This document shows positions 25,096-33,504 of a stretch of DNA of 64,000 nucleotides, one piece after another; position 1 is the first letter of the stretch, and the number at the start of each line of letters is the position of its first letter. This DNA is from JAGVSR01 sp963708775. GTDB lineage: Bacteria > Pseudomonadota > Alphaproteobacteria > Rhizobiales > Hyphomicrobiaceae. Below the pieces are notes generated by a model. The model did not search any database. It was not told the DNA's origin and saw only the letters and a list, made by a program, of their open reading frames with translations. The stretch spans positions 98,756 through 162,755 of the forward strand of contig CAVPTI010000011.1 of NCBI GenBank assembly GCA_963708775.1, written 5' to 3'. The position numbers were made by a program, and so were the translations under genes.

Positions 25096-26014
25096 ATGAC
25101 CGAGGGCAGAACAGTGCGACGAACGGCAAAGCAGAGGGACAGCTTGCAGTTCCTTCCTTTGCGCGCGGTTGTGCTCGCCTGTCTCATTTGGACGTCGTGC
25201 TCGGAAGCTCCGATCGCGCTGGCACAAGACTTCTCGTCCGAAGCTCAGCCAGAGACACTGTTCGACGTTATCAAGACACCGCCCGACCGGCTCGTTCCCC
25301 AGGCCAGGGACGAAGACCCGCGATCCGCGGACGCTTTATTCGAAGCCGCAATGGCTGAATTGCAAGGCGCGCGTTTTGACGAAGCGCGGCGGCTGTTCGA
25401 ACTCTTTGTCGTACGCGACCCCCGGCACCCGTCGGTGGCGGAGGCGCGGCGGCATCTGTCGGAACTTTATCAGATTGATTCCAAGGCCATCCTACACGGC
25501 GGGCCGGCCGAAACGGCTGCGATGCCCGACGTTGCGCCAGCAGCGGCTCCAGTGCCCATCGCCGCTCGCGTGGTCGCGACGCCACGATCTGTCGGCGGGA
25601 AGCTCGAAGACAGCTTCATGCTCGAAGCGGGGGACCGCATTTTCTTTGCGCCGCGCAGCTCTGAACTGGGGTCTCGGGCGCGATCGGTTCTTGCGGCTCA
25701 GGCACGGTGGCTGAAGCGGAATGCCGGCTTGTATGCTGTGATCGAAGGCCATTCCGATGATCCCGCACTAGATGACAGCGGTCTCGATCGCCTGTCAGCC
25801 GAGCGCGCCGACGCCGTATTCCAGCGTCTGCTTGAAGAAGGCGTCGTCGCCGGAGCGTCTGGCGATCGCACCGCAGGGCAAGACGAGGCCAATTGCGGTG
25901 TGCAAGGGGGCAGACTGTGCGGCGCAGAACCGCCGTGCGGTAACGGTCTTGACGGCGCAACGCGTCAGCGAATTGCCTACAGCGGACCCGCTGATCGGGC
26001 CCCGGCGGCCCTGA
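25096..26014 (+). CDS. OmpA-domain protein with N-terminal TPR-like part (Pal paralogue), single frameshift
   Basis: Starts MTEGRTVRRT with a signal-anchor segment (A-V-V-L-A-C-L-I-W-T-S-C, possibly a lipobox), followed by a helical region A-x-A-E-L-Q-G-A-R-F-D-E-A-R-R-L-F-E-L-F that resembles one TPR. Then comes an OmpA-like domain: D-R-I-F-F-A-P-R-S-S-E-L, E-G-H-S-D-D-P, L-S-A-E-R-A. In the neighbouring frame the rest of the domain continues: I-A-P-Q-G-K-T-R-P-I-A-V-C-K-G-A-D-C-A-A-Q-N-R-R-A-V, matching the Pal C-terminus including both Cys. The frames join near 25840-25870 if one base is dropped. It lies between pal and cpoB, a position usually empty. Confidence 0.75.
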
Positions 26015-26142
26015 TCAACCCGTGGACGATTGGAAGCTGGCGGGATAAGCGGGTTGGCGTCGATGGCGATACGTACTAGCACTCGAAATTGAACGATCGG
26101 GGCTGGATCCAGGATCAAGAGAGTAAAGCCGTGCGGGCTGAG

Positions 26143-27117
26143 ATGACTTCAATGGGACGCTTGAGGCTCGCGGCGGTGGTTGCGGCCCTGCTTGCGGCCG
26201 CAGGGTTGGCTAACGCGCAGACGGCGGCGGATGCTCCGCCGGCTGCCAGCAAGGCAAAGTCGACAGGCGGTGGTGGCGGTGATGGGGATCTTCGCCGCCG
26301 GGTTCAGCAGCTCGAAGAGCAGCTCGTCGATCTTCAGGTCGTGATCGGTACGCTCGAATCGTTGGCGCGCTCGGGAGGACCCTCGCCTGCGCCGCGCGTC
26401 GTCGCGCCCGTTGGCGGCGGCGGCGCCGATGCGGGCCGCATCGAGGCGCTCGAGACGCAGGTTCGCGCGCTCTCGTCGCAAATCGAGCAGCTGCAATCAG
26501 GACGAGGTGCGGCGCCGTCCTATTCCGCGGCCCCAATGAGCGGGGCTGCGCCGTCAACGTTCGGTTCGACGACTGTCAACGCCGGTGAAGGTGATCCGAT
26601 CGGTGGATTGATTGCGCAGGATAGCGCTGTGGCGCCGGCTCCGTTGCCGCCTGTGAACGAGCGGATCTCCCCCGCTCAGCCCGCAGGACCCACCGCACCG
26701 GATATGGCTGCGATCGATCCGGCAGCGGCGGGTGATCCCAAGCAGGCGTATGAGCGCGCTTATGGATTCTTGCTGCAACAAGAGTATGCGGCGGCGCAGG
26801 CCGGTTTCCGAGATTTCCTGAAGGTTTATCCGCGCGACTCGCTGGTTCCGAACGCCCTTTACTGGCTCGGTGAAACGCATTACGTGCAGCGCAGTTACGC
26901 CGACGCTGCTGAGGCGTTTGATCTTGTGACACAGGCCTATGGGAACAGCCCCAAGGCTCCGGACAGCATGCTGAAGCGCGGCATGGCGTTGGCGGCATTA
27001 GGCAAGAAGGCCGACGCGTGTGGCGTGCTCGGACAGCTGCCCGGTAAGTATCCAAGCGCGCCACCGCATTTGAAGAGTAAGGCCGACAGTGAGCGCCAGC
27101 GGATCGGCTGCACCTGA
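26143..27117 (+). CDS. cpoB: Tol-Pal system protein CpoB (YbgF)
   Basis: About 324 residues. Signal peptide, a Gly-rich spacer, an N-terminal coiled coil for trimerisation (LRRRVQQLEEQLVDLQ; a second one RIEALETQVRALSSQIEQL), a Pro/Ala linker and a C-terminal TPR domain (AYERAYGFLLQQEYAAAQAGF; PNALYWLGETHYVQRSYADAAEAF). CpoB coordinates Tol function with cell-wall synthesis at the septum. The start is uncertain: ATG 26143, ATG 26152 or GTG 26131 (which has GAGAG upstream) are all possible. Confidence 0.9.
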   Translation: MTSMGRLRLAAVVAALLAAAGLANAQTAADAPPAASKAKSTGGGGGDGDLRRRVQQLEEQLVDLQVVIGTLESLARSGGPSPAPRVVAPVGGGGADAGRIEALETQVRALSSQIEQLQSGRGAAPSYSAAPMSGAAPSTFGSTTVNAGEGDPIGGLIAQDSAVAPAPLPPVNERISPAQPAGPTAPDMAAIDPAAAGDPKQAYERAYGFLLQQEYAAAQAGFRDFLKVYPRDSLVPNALYWLGETHYVQRSYADAAEAFDLVTQAYGNSPKAPDSMLKRGMALAALGKKADACGVLGQLPGKYPSAPPHLKSKADSERQRIGCT

Positions 27118-27165
27118 GCAGATGGCGCTCGGCATTTGAGCGCCAATGGCGGATGGCAGGGTCAT

Positions 27166-28503
27166 ATGGCTGAGCCCTGGACACCCAATTCTGAGGACCT
27201 AGCGGCGATCTTCGCACCCGTGCGTGGGTACGCGCGGGTCATCCTTGCCGTGTCGGGTGGCTCTGACAGCACGGCACTTTTGCATCTCGCCGTGCGGTGG
27301 GCGCGAGCACTCGGCGCCGGCGCGCCAACGATTTTGGTTGCGACCGTCGATCACGGTTTGCGGCCAGGGTCGGCGACCGAGGCGCATCAGGTCGCGGAGG
27401 CTGCCCGCGCGTTGGGGGTTGAAGCGCGCGTTCTGACATGGTGCGGCGCCAAGCCTGAGCGGGGCATCCAAGAGAAGGCGCGCGAGATGCGCTATCGGCT
27501 GCTTGCGCAGTGCGCCTCCGAGACCGGGCCGGGTCCATGTGCAATTCTCACGGCGCATACCCGCGATGATCAGGCGGAAACCGTGTTGATGCGGTTGGCG
27601 CGCGGAAGCGGTCCGGATGGGCTGCAGGGGATGCGGGGCGTGCGCCCGCTGAAACCTTATTCAAACCTGGATCTCGTTCGCCCGCTGCTCAACCATTCGC
27701 GGGATCAGCTGCGTTCGTTTCTGGTTGGGCATGAAATCAGTTGGTTTGACGATCCAAGCAACGAGGACGCGCGATTCGAGCGGGTGCGTCTCCGCGCGGC
27801 GGCAGGCACTCTGTTCGACCTTGGCTTGACGCCGGCCATGCTGGGACTTGCGGCAGAGCGACAGCAGCGTGCCGTGGCGGCTCTGGAGGCGGCGACCGAT
27901 GCCACTGCTGCTGAGGCCCTCGATCTTCATGGGGGGATGTTTGCGTCGATCAACGCTGGCGTCTTCCGGTCCGCCGCTGCCGAGATTCAGATCCGGCTGC
28001 TCACCCGGGTTCTGAAGATGTTCGGAGGAGACTCTGGCCCAGCAGAGATGGCGCAAGTGGAGCGGCTCGCGCGAACGATGATGACCGCCTCGGGTACGCG
28101 CGTCACACTCGGGGGCTGCGAAGTGCGCGCGTGTGACTGGGAGATTCGCGTTTTCCGCGAACGAGGCCGCGCCCAGCTCACCCCCATGCAAATCGATCCC
28201 GGCCAAGAAGCGATCTGGGATCATCGCTTTCACATCCGGCACAAGGAGAGTTCCGCGCCAGCGATCACAGGCTCTATGGTGGTGCGGCCGCTCGACACCC
28301 GTTCGGCGGAGCTCCTCCGTCGGCGCGCGTCGCCGCGGTTAACTCTGCCAACGCGTGCAGCTGCAACTTTGCCTGCGGTCTGGTTCAATGATGCTCTCGT
28401 GTCTGTCGGAGGGTTGCCTCCATCTTTGTTTGGCGAGGCTGGTGACGCGGTTTCCAAGGTTGAAATGCGGTTTCTGTCCGAACGCGCGCGCTCGGCGCCG
28501 TAA
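27166..28503 (+). CDS. tilS: tRNA(Ile)-lysidine synthase
   Basis: 445 residues. Modifies the CAU anticodon of tRNA-Ile2 to lysidine so that AUA is read as isoleucine. The PP-loop S-G-G-S-D-S-T-A is at about residues 30-37, followed by V-D-H-G-L-R-P-G-S, the A-H-T-R-D-D-Q-A-E-T motif and R-G-S-G-P-D-G-L-Q-G-M. The C-terminal domains are divergent as usual. Start at ATG 27166 (AGGG upstream); a TTG at 27136 would add ten residues. tilS-ftsH order is conserved in proteobacteria. Confidence 0.92.
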   Translation: MAEPWTPNSEDLAAIFAPVRGYARVILAVSGGSDSTALLHLAVRWARALGAGAPTILVATVDHGLRPGSATEAHQVAEAARALGVEARVLTWCGAKPERGIQEKAREMRYRLLAQCASETGPGPCAILTAHTRDDQAETVLMRLARGSGPDGLQGMRGVRPLKPYSNLDLVRPLLNHSRDQLRSFLVGHEISWFDDPSNEDARFERVRLRAAAGTLFDLGLTPAMLGLAAERQQRAVAALEAATDATAAEALDLHGGMFASINAGVFRSAAAEIQIRLLTRVLKMFGGDSGPAEMAQVERLARTMMTASGTRVTLGGCEVRACDWEIRVFRERGRAQLTPMQIDPGQEAIWDHRFHIRHKESSAPAITGSMVVRPLDTRSAELLRRRASPRLTLPTRAAATLPAVWFNDALVSVGGLPPSLFGEAGDAVSKVEMRFLSERARSAP

Positions 28504-28587
28504 GCATATTCACCGAAGAATGGATCGGATTGCGCGCGATCACGTAAACTAAACCACGGGCAGGATATCGTCGTCATGCTAGCGAGC

Positions 28588-28617
28588 CTTGGCAAATCCT
28601 GCCCCTCCCCCTATCTT
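28588..28617 (+). promoter_or_regulatory. candidate RpoH (heat-shock) promoter of ftsH
   Basis: CTTGG (28588-28592), an 18-base gap counted from CTTG, then CCTATCTT (28610-28617), close to the alphaproteobacterial sigma-32 pattern CTTG-N17-18-CYTATNT. It lies 84 bases before ftsH, a known heat-shock gene. Confidence 0.5.
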
Positions 28618-28700
28618 AACCACTCTAGGGGGCCGGGATCGGTGCCGGGACCCTCGACCAACGGCCAGCGGCCCTGATCCGCGGCCTGATAGGACGCTCG

Positions 28701-30629
28701 ATGAACCCCAACTTTCAGAAGCTTGCGATCTGGGTGGCCGTGCTCGTGCTGCTCGCGGCGCTCTTCAATTTGTTCAACAGCCCGGCGCAAAACCGGCGCG
28801 GTAACGAGATTACCTACTCGGAATTCCTTGCGGCGGTCGATGGTGGCCGCGTCACCGAGGTGACGATCGCGGGCAATCGCATTTACGGTGCGCTTAGTGA
28901 AGGTGGGCAGCAGTTCACCACCTACGCGCCCGACGACCGCATGTTGGTCGAACGCCTTGAGAAGAAGGGCATCAAGTTTAAAGCTCGCCCGTCGGACGAG
29001 GATGTGCCGTCGCTGATGAGCGTACTCCTCAACTGGTTCCCGATGCTTCTCTTGATCGGCGTCTGGGTGTTCTTCATGCGCCAGATGCAGTCCGGGTCGG
29101 GCCGCGCCATGGGGTTCGGTAAGAGCCGCGCGAAGCTTTTGACCGAGCGCCAAGGCCGCGTGACGTTTGATGACGTCGCGGGCGTGGACGAAGCCAAGAC
29201 CGACCTCGAGGAAATCGTGGAATTTCTGCGCGATCCGCAGAAGTTCCAGCGGCTCGGCGGTCGAATCCCACGCGGCGCGCTGCTGGTCGGTCCTCCGGGC
29301 ACCGGCAAGACACTCATTGCGCGTGCCGTGGCGGGTGAAGCGAACGTGCCGTTCTTCACGATCTCAGGTTCTGACTTCGTCGAAATGTTCGTCGGCGTCG
29401 GTGCGAGCCGTGTGCGCGATATGTTCGAGCAGGCAAAGAAGAATGCCCCGTGCATCATCTTCATCGATGAAATCGACGCGGTCGGCCGCCATCGTGGCGC
29501 CGGTCTCGGCGGTGGCAACGACGAGCGCGAACAGACGCTGAACCAGTTGCTTGTCGAAATGGATGGCTTTGAGGCGAACGAGGGCATCATCGTCATCGCG
29601 GCGACGAACCGTCCAGACGTGCTCGATCCGGCACTGCTGCGTCCGGGCCGTTTCGACCGTCAGATCACAGTTCCCAACCCGGACGTGGTCGGGCGCGAGA
29701 AGATCTTGCGCGTGCACATGAAGAAGGTGCCGCTGGCGCCGGATGTGGACGCCAAGACGATCGCGCGCGGTTGCCCGGGCTTTTCGGGCGCCGATCTCGC
29801 AAACCTCGTCAACGAGGCGGCCCTGCTTGCCGCACGCCGCAACAAGCGGCTTGTGACCCAGCAGGAGTTCGAAGACGCCAAGGACAAGGTGATGATGGGC
29901 GCGGAACGCCGCTCCATGGTCATGAGTGACGAAGAGAAGCGCAACACCGCCTATCACGAAGCGGGTCACGCCATTGTCGGTCTCCTTGTGCCTTACGACC
30001 CACTGCACAAGGTGACAATCATCCCGCGCGGTCGTGCGCTGGGCGTGACCATGAACCTGCCGGAAGGTGATCGCTACAGCCGCACGAAGGCGTGGTGTGA
30101 AGCGCGTCTGGCCGTGCTGTTCGGTGGCCGTGAGGCCGAGATCATTCTCGGCGGACCGGACAACGTGACGAACGGTGCGACCGGCGACATCCAGATGGCG
30201 ACACAGCTTGCCCGCGCGATGATCATGGAGTGGGGCATGTCCGACAAGCTCGGACGCGTGCGCTACAATGGCAACGAGCAGGAGGTTTTCCTTGGACACT
30301 CGGTGACGCAGTCGAAGAACCTATCGGATGACACTGCGAAGCTGATCGATCAGGAGATCCGCAACTTGATCACCACGGGTGAGCAGAAGGCGCGAGAAAT
30401 CCTGCACGACAAGATCGATGCGCTGCATCGCGTCGCCAAAGGCTTGCTGGAGTTCGAGACCCTCTCGGGCGAAGAGGTGAAGGCTTTGATGCGCGGCGAG
30501 AACATCGTTCGTCGGGATGACAATGACGGGTCCAAGGGGCCGGCCAACTCGGCGGTTCCGACGGCCGGGCGCTCTAAGCCGCGCGAAGAGCCGGATGCCG
30601 GCGGCATGGCTCCGCAGCCCGGTACTTGA
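28701..30629 (+). CDS. ftsH: ATP-dependent zinc metalloprotease FtsH
   Basis: 642 residues. Membrane-anchored AAA+ protease that degrades misfolded membrane proteins and regulators such as RpoH and LpxC. Two membrane segments (about 7-24 and 108-126), Walker A G-P-P-G-T-G-K-T at 197-204, Walker B I-I-F-I-D-E-I-D, the second region of homology ending R-P-G-R-F-D-R, and the zinc site H-E-A-G-H starting at His419. Followed by a strong terminator. Confidence 0.98.
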   Translation: MNPNFQKLAIWVAVLVLLAALFNLFNSPAQNRRGNEITYSEFLAAVDGGRVTEVTIAGNRIYGALSEGGQQFTTYAPDDRMLVERLEKKGIKFKARPSDEDVPSLMSVLLNWFPMLLLIGVWVFFMRQMQSGSGRAMGFGKSRAKLLTERQGRVTFDDVAGVDEAKTDLEEIVEFLRDPQKFQRLGGRIPRGALLVGPPGTGKTLIARAVAGEANVPFFTISGSDFVEMFVGVGASRVRDMFEQAKKNAPCIIFIDEIDAVGRHRGAGLGGGNDEREQTLNQLLVEMDGFEANEGIIVIAATNRPDVLDPALLRPGRFDRQITVPNPDVVGREKILRVHMKKVPLAPDVDAKTIARGCPGFSGADLANLVNEAALLAARRNKRLVTQQEFEDAKDKVMMGAERRSMVMSDEEKRNTAYHEAGHAIVGLLVPYDPLHKVTIIPRGRALGVTMNLPEGDRYSRTKAWCEARLAVLFGGREAEIILGGPDNVTNGATGDIQMATQLARAMIMEWGMSDKLGRVRYNGNEQEVFLGHSVTQSKNLSDDTAKLIDQEIRNLITTGEQKAREILHDKIDALHRVAKGLLEFETLSGEEVKALMRGENIVRRDDNDGSKGPANSAVPTAGRSKPREEPDAGGMAPQPGT

Positions 30630-30672
30630 TCTGTCTGGGCTTGATCCCAGCCAGAAAAAGCAAGACACAGAG

Positions 30673-30703
30673 ACAGCCCCCGGATCGCTCCGGGGGCTGT
30701 TTC
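30673..30703 (+). terminator. intrinsic terminator of ftsH
   Basis: Perfect 12-bp stem ACAGCCCCCGGA (30673-30684) / TCCGGGGGCTGT (30689-30700), loop TCGC, then TTT. Confidence 0.85.
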
Positions 30704-30722
30704 GCATTTGAGAGGATCTCCC

Positions 30723-31838
30723 GTGGCGCGCCGCTTTTATCTCCGCCCGATCGTCTCGGTCGCGTATGACCGAAAGCGTCTCGACCGCGACCGGTCCGGC
30801 GGGCAGGAGAAGCTGTGTGGCCGTGACGACCTCGGGTTTGCCGACATCGAACTCATCGATGCCGAGGCGGCGGCGGGCAAGCGCGTGCAACTCGTTCCAG
30901 CTGAAGGGACGTACGGATTTGCCAACCAGGACTGGTATCACCCGCCGTTCCACGGCGAGGAGATGTGGCAGACGTTCGATCATCTGATCGATGCGCGGCC
31001 GGACTATGCGGGGCTGTCGATGGATCGGCCGCGTATCATGGGAATCGTGAACGTGACGCCGGACAGCTTCTCGGATGGGGGCAACTTCTCCAACGTGCAG
31101 GCGGCGATTGATCATGGATTGCGACTGGTGGAGGAAGGCGCCGACATTCTCGACATCGGCGGGGAAAGTACGCGGCCGGGCTCTGACGCGGTGGCGCTGG
31201 ATGAGGAACTGCGTCGCGTGATGCCGGTGCTGGAGGGCTTGCGCGCGCGGACGGATGCGAAGATCTCCGTCGATACGCGCAAGGCCGAGGTGATGCGGCG
31301 GGCGGCCGCCTCGGGTGCCGACATTCTCAATGATGTGTCAGCGCTGACGCATGATCCAGATGCGTTGGCGGCGGCGGCCGAGAGCGGCAAGCCGATCATG
31401 CTGATGCATGCGCAGGGCGATCCGAAGACGATGAATGTCAATCCGCAGTACCGCGACGTGGTGCTGGATGTGTTCGACTTCCTGGCGGAGCGGATCGCTG
31501 CCTGCGAGTCGGCGGGTATTCCGCGCGAGAAGATCGTCGTCGATCCGGGGATCGGATTTGGCAAGCACCTGCACCATAACGTCGCCGTGCTTCAGGCGAT
31601 GAGCCTCTATCACGGGCTCGGTGTTCCAGTTTTGCTGGGTGCGTCGCGCAAGAAACTGATTGGGCAGCTGTGCAATGTGGAGGAGCCGACGAAGCGCGTC
31701 CCCGGATCTATCGCGGCGGCGCTGACGTCGGTGGCGCAGGGCGTGCAGATCATTCGCGTGCACGACGTGGCCGAGACGGTTCAGGCAATCCGCGTGTGGC
31801 ACGCGGTGATGCGCGGGACAGAGAACGGGCTGGCTTAG
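30723..31838 (+). CDS. folP: dihydropteroate synthase with N-terminal extension
   Basis: 371 residues from GTG 30723 (AGAGGA 7 bases upstream). Makes dihydropteroate from pABA and the pterin pyrophosphate in folate synthesis. The DHPS barrel starts at about residue 100 with R-I-M-G-I-V-N-V-T-P-D-S-F-S-D-G-G, then G-A-D-I-L-D-I-G-G-E-S-T-R-P-G, S-V-D-T-R-K, N-D-V-S-A, D-P-G-I-G-F-G-K and G-A-S-R-K. The 100-residue extension (R-F-Y-L-R-P-I-V... up to P-D-Y-A-G-L) is not part of the standard enzyme. ftsH-folP-glmM is the classical order. Confidence 0.93.
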   Translation: MARRFYLRPIVSVAYDRKRLDRDRSGGQEKLCGRDDLGFADIELIDAEAAAGKRVQLVPAEGTYGFANQDWYHPPFHGEEMWQTFDHLIDARPDYAGLSMDRPRIMGIVNVTPDSFSDGGNFSNVQAAIDHGLRLVEEGADILDIGGESTRPGSDAVALDEELRRVMPVLEGLRARTDAKISVDTRKAEVMRRAAASGADILNDVSALTHDPDALAAAAESGKPIMLMHAQGDPKTMNVNPQYRDVVLDVFDFLAERIAACESAGIPREKIVVDPGIGFGKHLHHNVAVLQAMSLYHGLGVPVLLGASRKKLIGQLCNVEEPTKRVPGSIAAALTSVAQGVQIIRVHDVAETVQAIRVWHAVMRGTENGLA

Positions 31839-31839
31839 G

Positions 31840-32316
31840 TCAGCTCGCGGCAGCCTTGCGGTTCGCGATGCGCTGGAGGGCGCCTTCGACGATTGCAGCG
31901 CGCAGTTCATCAGCGCTCAGATCGCCTTCGGGAAGGGCGACGTGCTGGGCTTTGGCGAGTGATTTGAGATCGGCCGCTGAGGCGACGTTCTGCAGTCTGC
32001 GAGCAAGGCCGTCGCGGCCTTCTTTTGTAATCACCACGACGACGCTGAAAGCGAAAGGGTCGAACACGGCGTCGCCGACCGGTTCGGTGCCGATGGACTT
32101 GGCAGCGCTTTCGGATCCCAGCTTCTTCTTTGCAGGGCTGTTTTTCTTGCCGCGGTCGGGAATGGGCAAGCGGACGCGGACTTGCGCGATTTCGCGTTCG
32201 CAAACGGATGTCAGGATGTCGGCCGTCTCGGGTGCCAGGCCCTCGGTCGACTGGAACAGATCGCGAAAGTATTTCTTCTGGCTGGCTCCGGAGAGTGGCC
32301 GCGTCGCTTTAGCCAT
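31840..32316 (-). CDS. partner protein of an orphan ParA, function unknown
   Basis: 158 residues, starting MAKATRPLSGASQKKYFRDLFQ. Basic Ser/Lys-rich middle (about 55-75), then D-P-F-A-F-S-V-V-V-V-I-T-K-E-G-R-D-G-L and a helical C-terminus rich in Ala/Leu/Arg. No domain recognised. It is transcribed 10 bases after the ParA-like gene, so the two almost surely form an operon. Possible role as cargo adaptor or regulator of the ATPase (inference). Confidence 0.65.
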   Translation of the reverse strand: MAKATRPLSGASQKKYFRDLFQSTEGLAPETADILTSVCEREIAQVRVRLPIPDRGKKNSPAKKKLGSESAAKSIGTEPVGDAVFDPFAFSVVVVITKEGRDGLARRLQNVASAADLKSLAKAQHVALPEGDLSADELRAAIVEGALQRIANRKAAAS

Positions 32317-32326
32317 GGTCAGGTCC

Positions 32327-33211
32327 TTACGCCGCGCGTTGCATGAGGAAGCCTTGCGCGATCTCATCATAGACGGCGCGCAAGGGAACAGCACCAGCGC
32401 CGTACTTCTCCTCGATCGTTTTGCCCTGCGCTTCCCAGTCAAACGCGTTGGCGATGGCGTCGGAATGCGGGATCTGGGCTTCGAGAAGCGGATGGAGGAG
32501 GCCGATTTCCTCGATCAGCAGACGGTCTCTGCCGGTGGGGCGGACGCCGTTGGCAAGGCAGGCGTAGCGACGGTCGGCGAGTGAGATTTCGGCAAGATCA
32601 GCTTCGTTGCGCTTCTCTTCGATGAGGAGTGCAATGCGGTCGACGGCCAGCTGTGAGACGTAATCGGGTCGGAAGGGAACGACGATCCGGTCGGCGATCT
32701 TGAGGGCGGCGAGTGCTGCGAACGACAGGCCAGGCGGGCAATCCAAAATCACCACGTCGTAGCTTTGTTCGAAGCGGCGCAGCAGGCGCTCGAGGCGGCC
32801 GCGGACACGCTGGCCGACGACTTCGGGGTCTTTGGACTGGCGAGCTTCCTTGACGTAGAGTTCGCCCTGGACGTCTTCCAGCATCAGCGAGCCGGGCAGC
32901 AGCGAGATCGCGAGAGGTTTGCCGGATGGCTGGCGCACATCGCCGACGTTGTGGGCGAGGAAGTCGCGCGGCTCGGGATAGGTTTCGTCGAAGAGGTCGA
33001 AGAAGTAGTCGGAAATTGTGAGCCCTTTCTTGCGGGCTTCCGACCAGGCCTCGCCGCCCATCAGGATCAGGGAGGCGTTGCACTGGCTGTCGAGATCCAT
33101 GACGAGGACGCGCTTGCCGCCCCAGGCTGCAAACGCGTGCGCGAGCATCACGGCGGTCGTGGACTTGCCGACACCGCCCTTGCGATTGGCAACCGACAGA
33201 AAATGGGCCAT
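32327..33211 (-). CDS. ParA/MinD-family ATPase (orphan)
   Basis: 294 residues. Deviant Walker A K-G-G-V-G-K-S-T at about 10-17, M-D-L-D-S-Q-C-N (Walker A') and I-L-D-C-P-P-G-L-S (Walker B) are all present. Such ATPases position chromosomes, plasmids or protein clusters. There is no parB, no parS-like repeat and no replication gene nearby; the only partner is the 158-residue protein downstream. ATG at 33211 chosen because MAHFLSVANRKGG is the family N-terminus and GGGG lies 5 bases upstream. Confidence 0.88.
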   Translation of the reverse strand: MAHFLSVANRKGGVGKSTTAVMLAHAFAAWGGKRVLVMDLDSQCNASLILMGGEAWSEARKKGLTISDYFFDLFDETYPEPRDFLAHNVGDVRQPSGKPLAISLLPGSLMLEDVQGELYVKEARQSKDPEVVGQRVRGRLERLLRRFEQSYDVVILDCPPGLSFAALAALKIADRIVVPFRPDYVSQLAVDRIALLIEEKRNEADLAEISLADRRYACLANGVRPTGRDRLLIEEIGLLHPLLEAQIPHSDAIANAFDWEAQGKTIEEKYGAGAVPLRAVYDEIAQGFLMQRAA

Positions 33212-33504
33212 GGGGTTCCCCCTTTGTTTGTTCTCGCGTTCGGCCGCTGCCGGATGCACAAGAGATTGCTATGATCTGATTCCTGCCGGCCGGTCAGCCG
33301 CCAATTTCTGCCGGAGCGTCAACGCTCTGCGTGTTTGCGGCCCGGTCGGCCGCTTCGACTGTGTTATGTTCGAAACAGAGTTTGATGAGCGCGTGCCTGC
33401 CGGGACGCGACAGTGCGCGAACCGGCACCTATAGTCCGCCGGCTCGCCGCTCCCCACGCTGCAAATGCGGCGTGCTGGGATGGCTTCAAGACGAGGAGCA
33501 GACA

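Noticed and set aside
29364..30299. 311-codon frame antisense to ftsH
   Set aside because: ftsH is certain here; the antisense frame is a composition effect.
32327..33211. chromosome partitioning locus parAB near the origin
   Set aside because: There is no parB, parS-like repeat, gidA/gidB or dnaA; the ATPase is an orphan.
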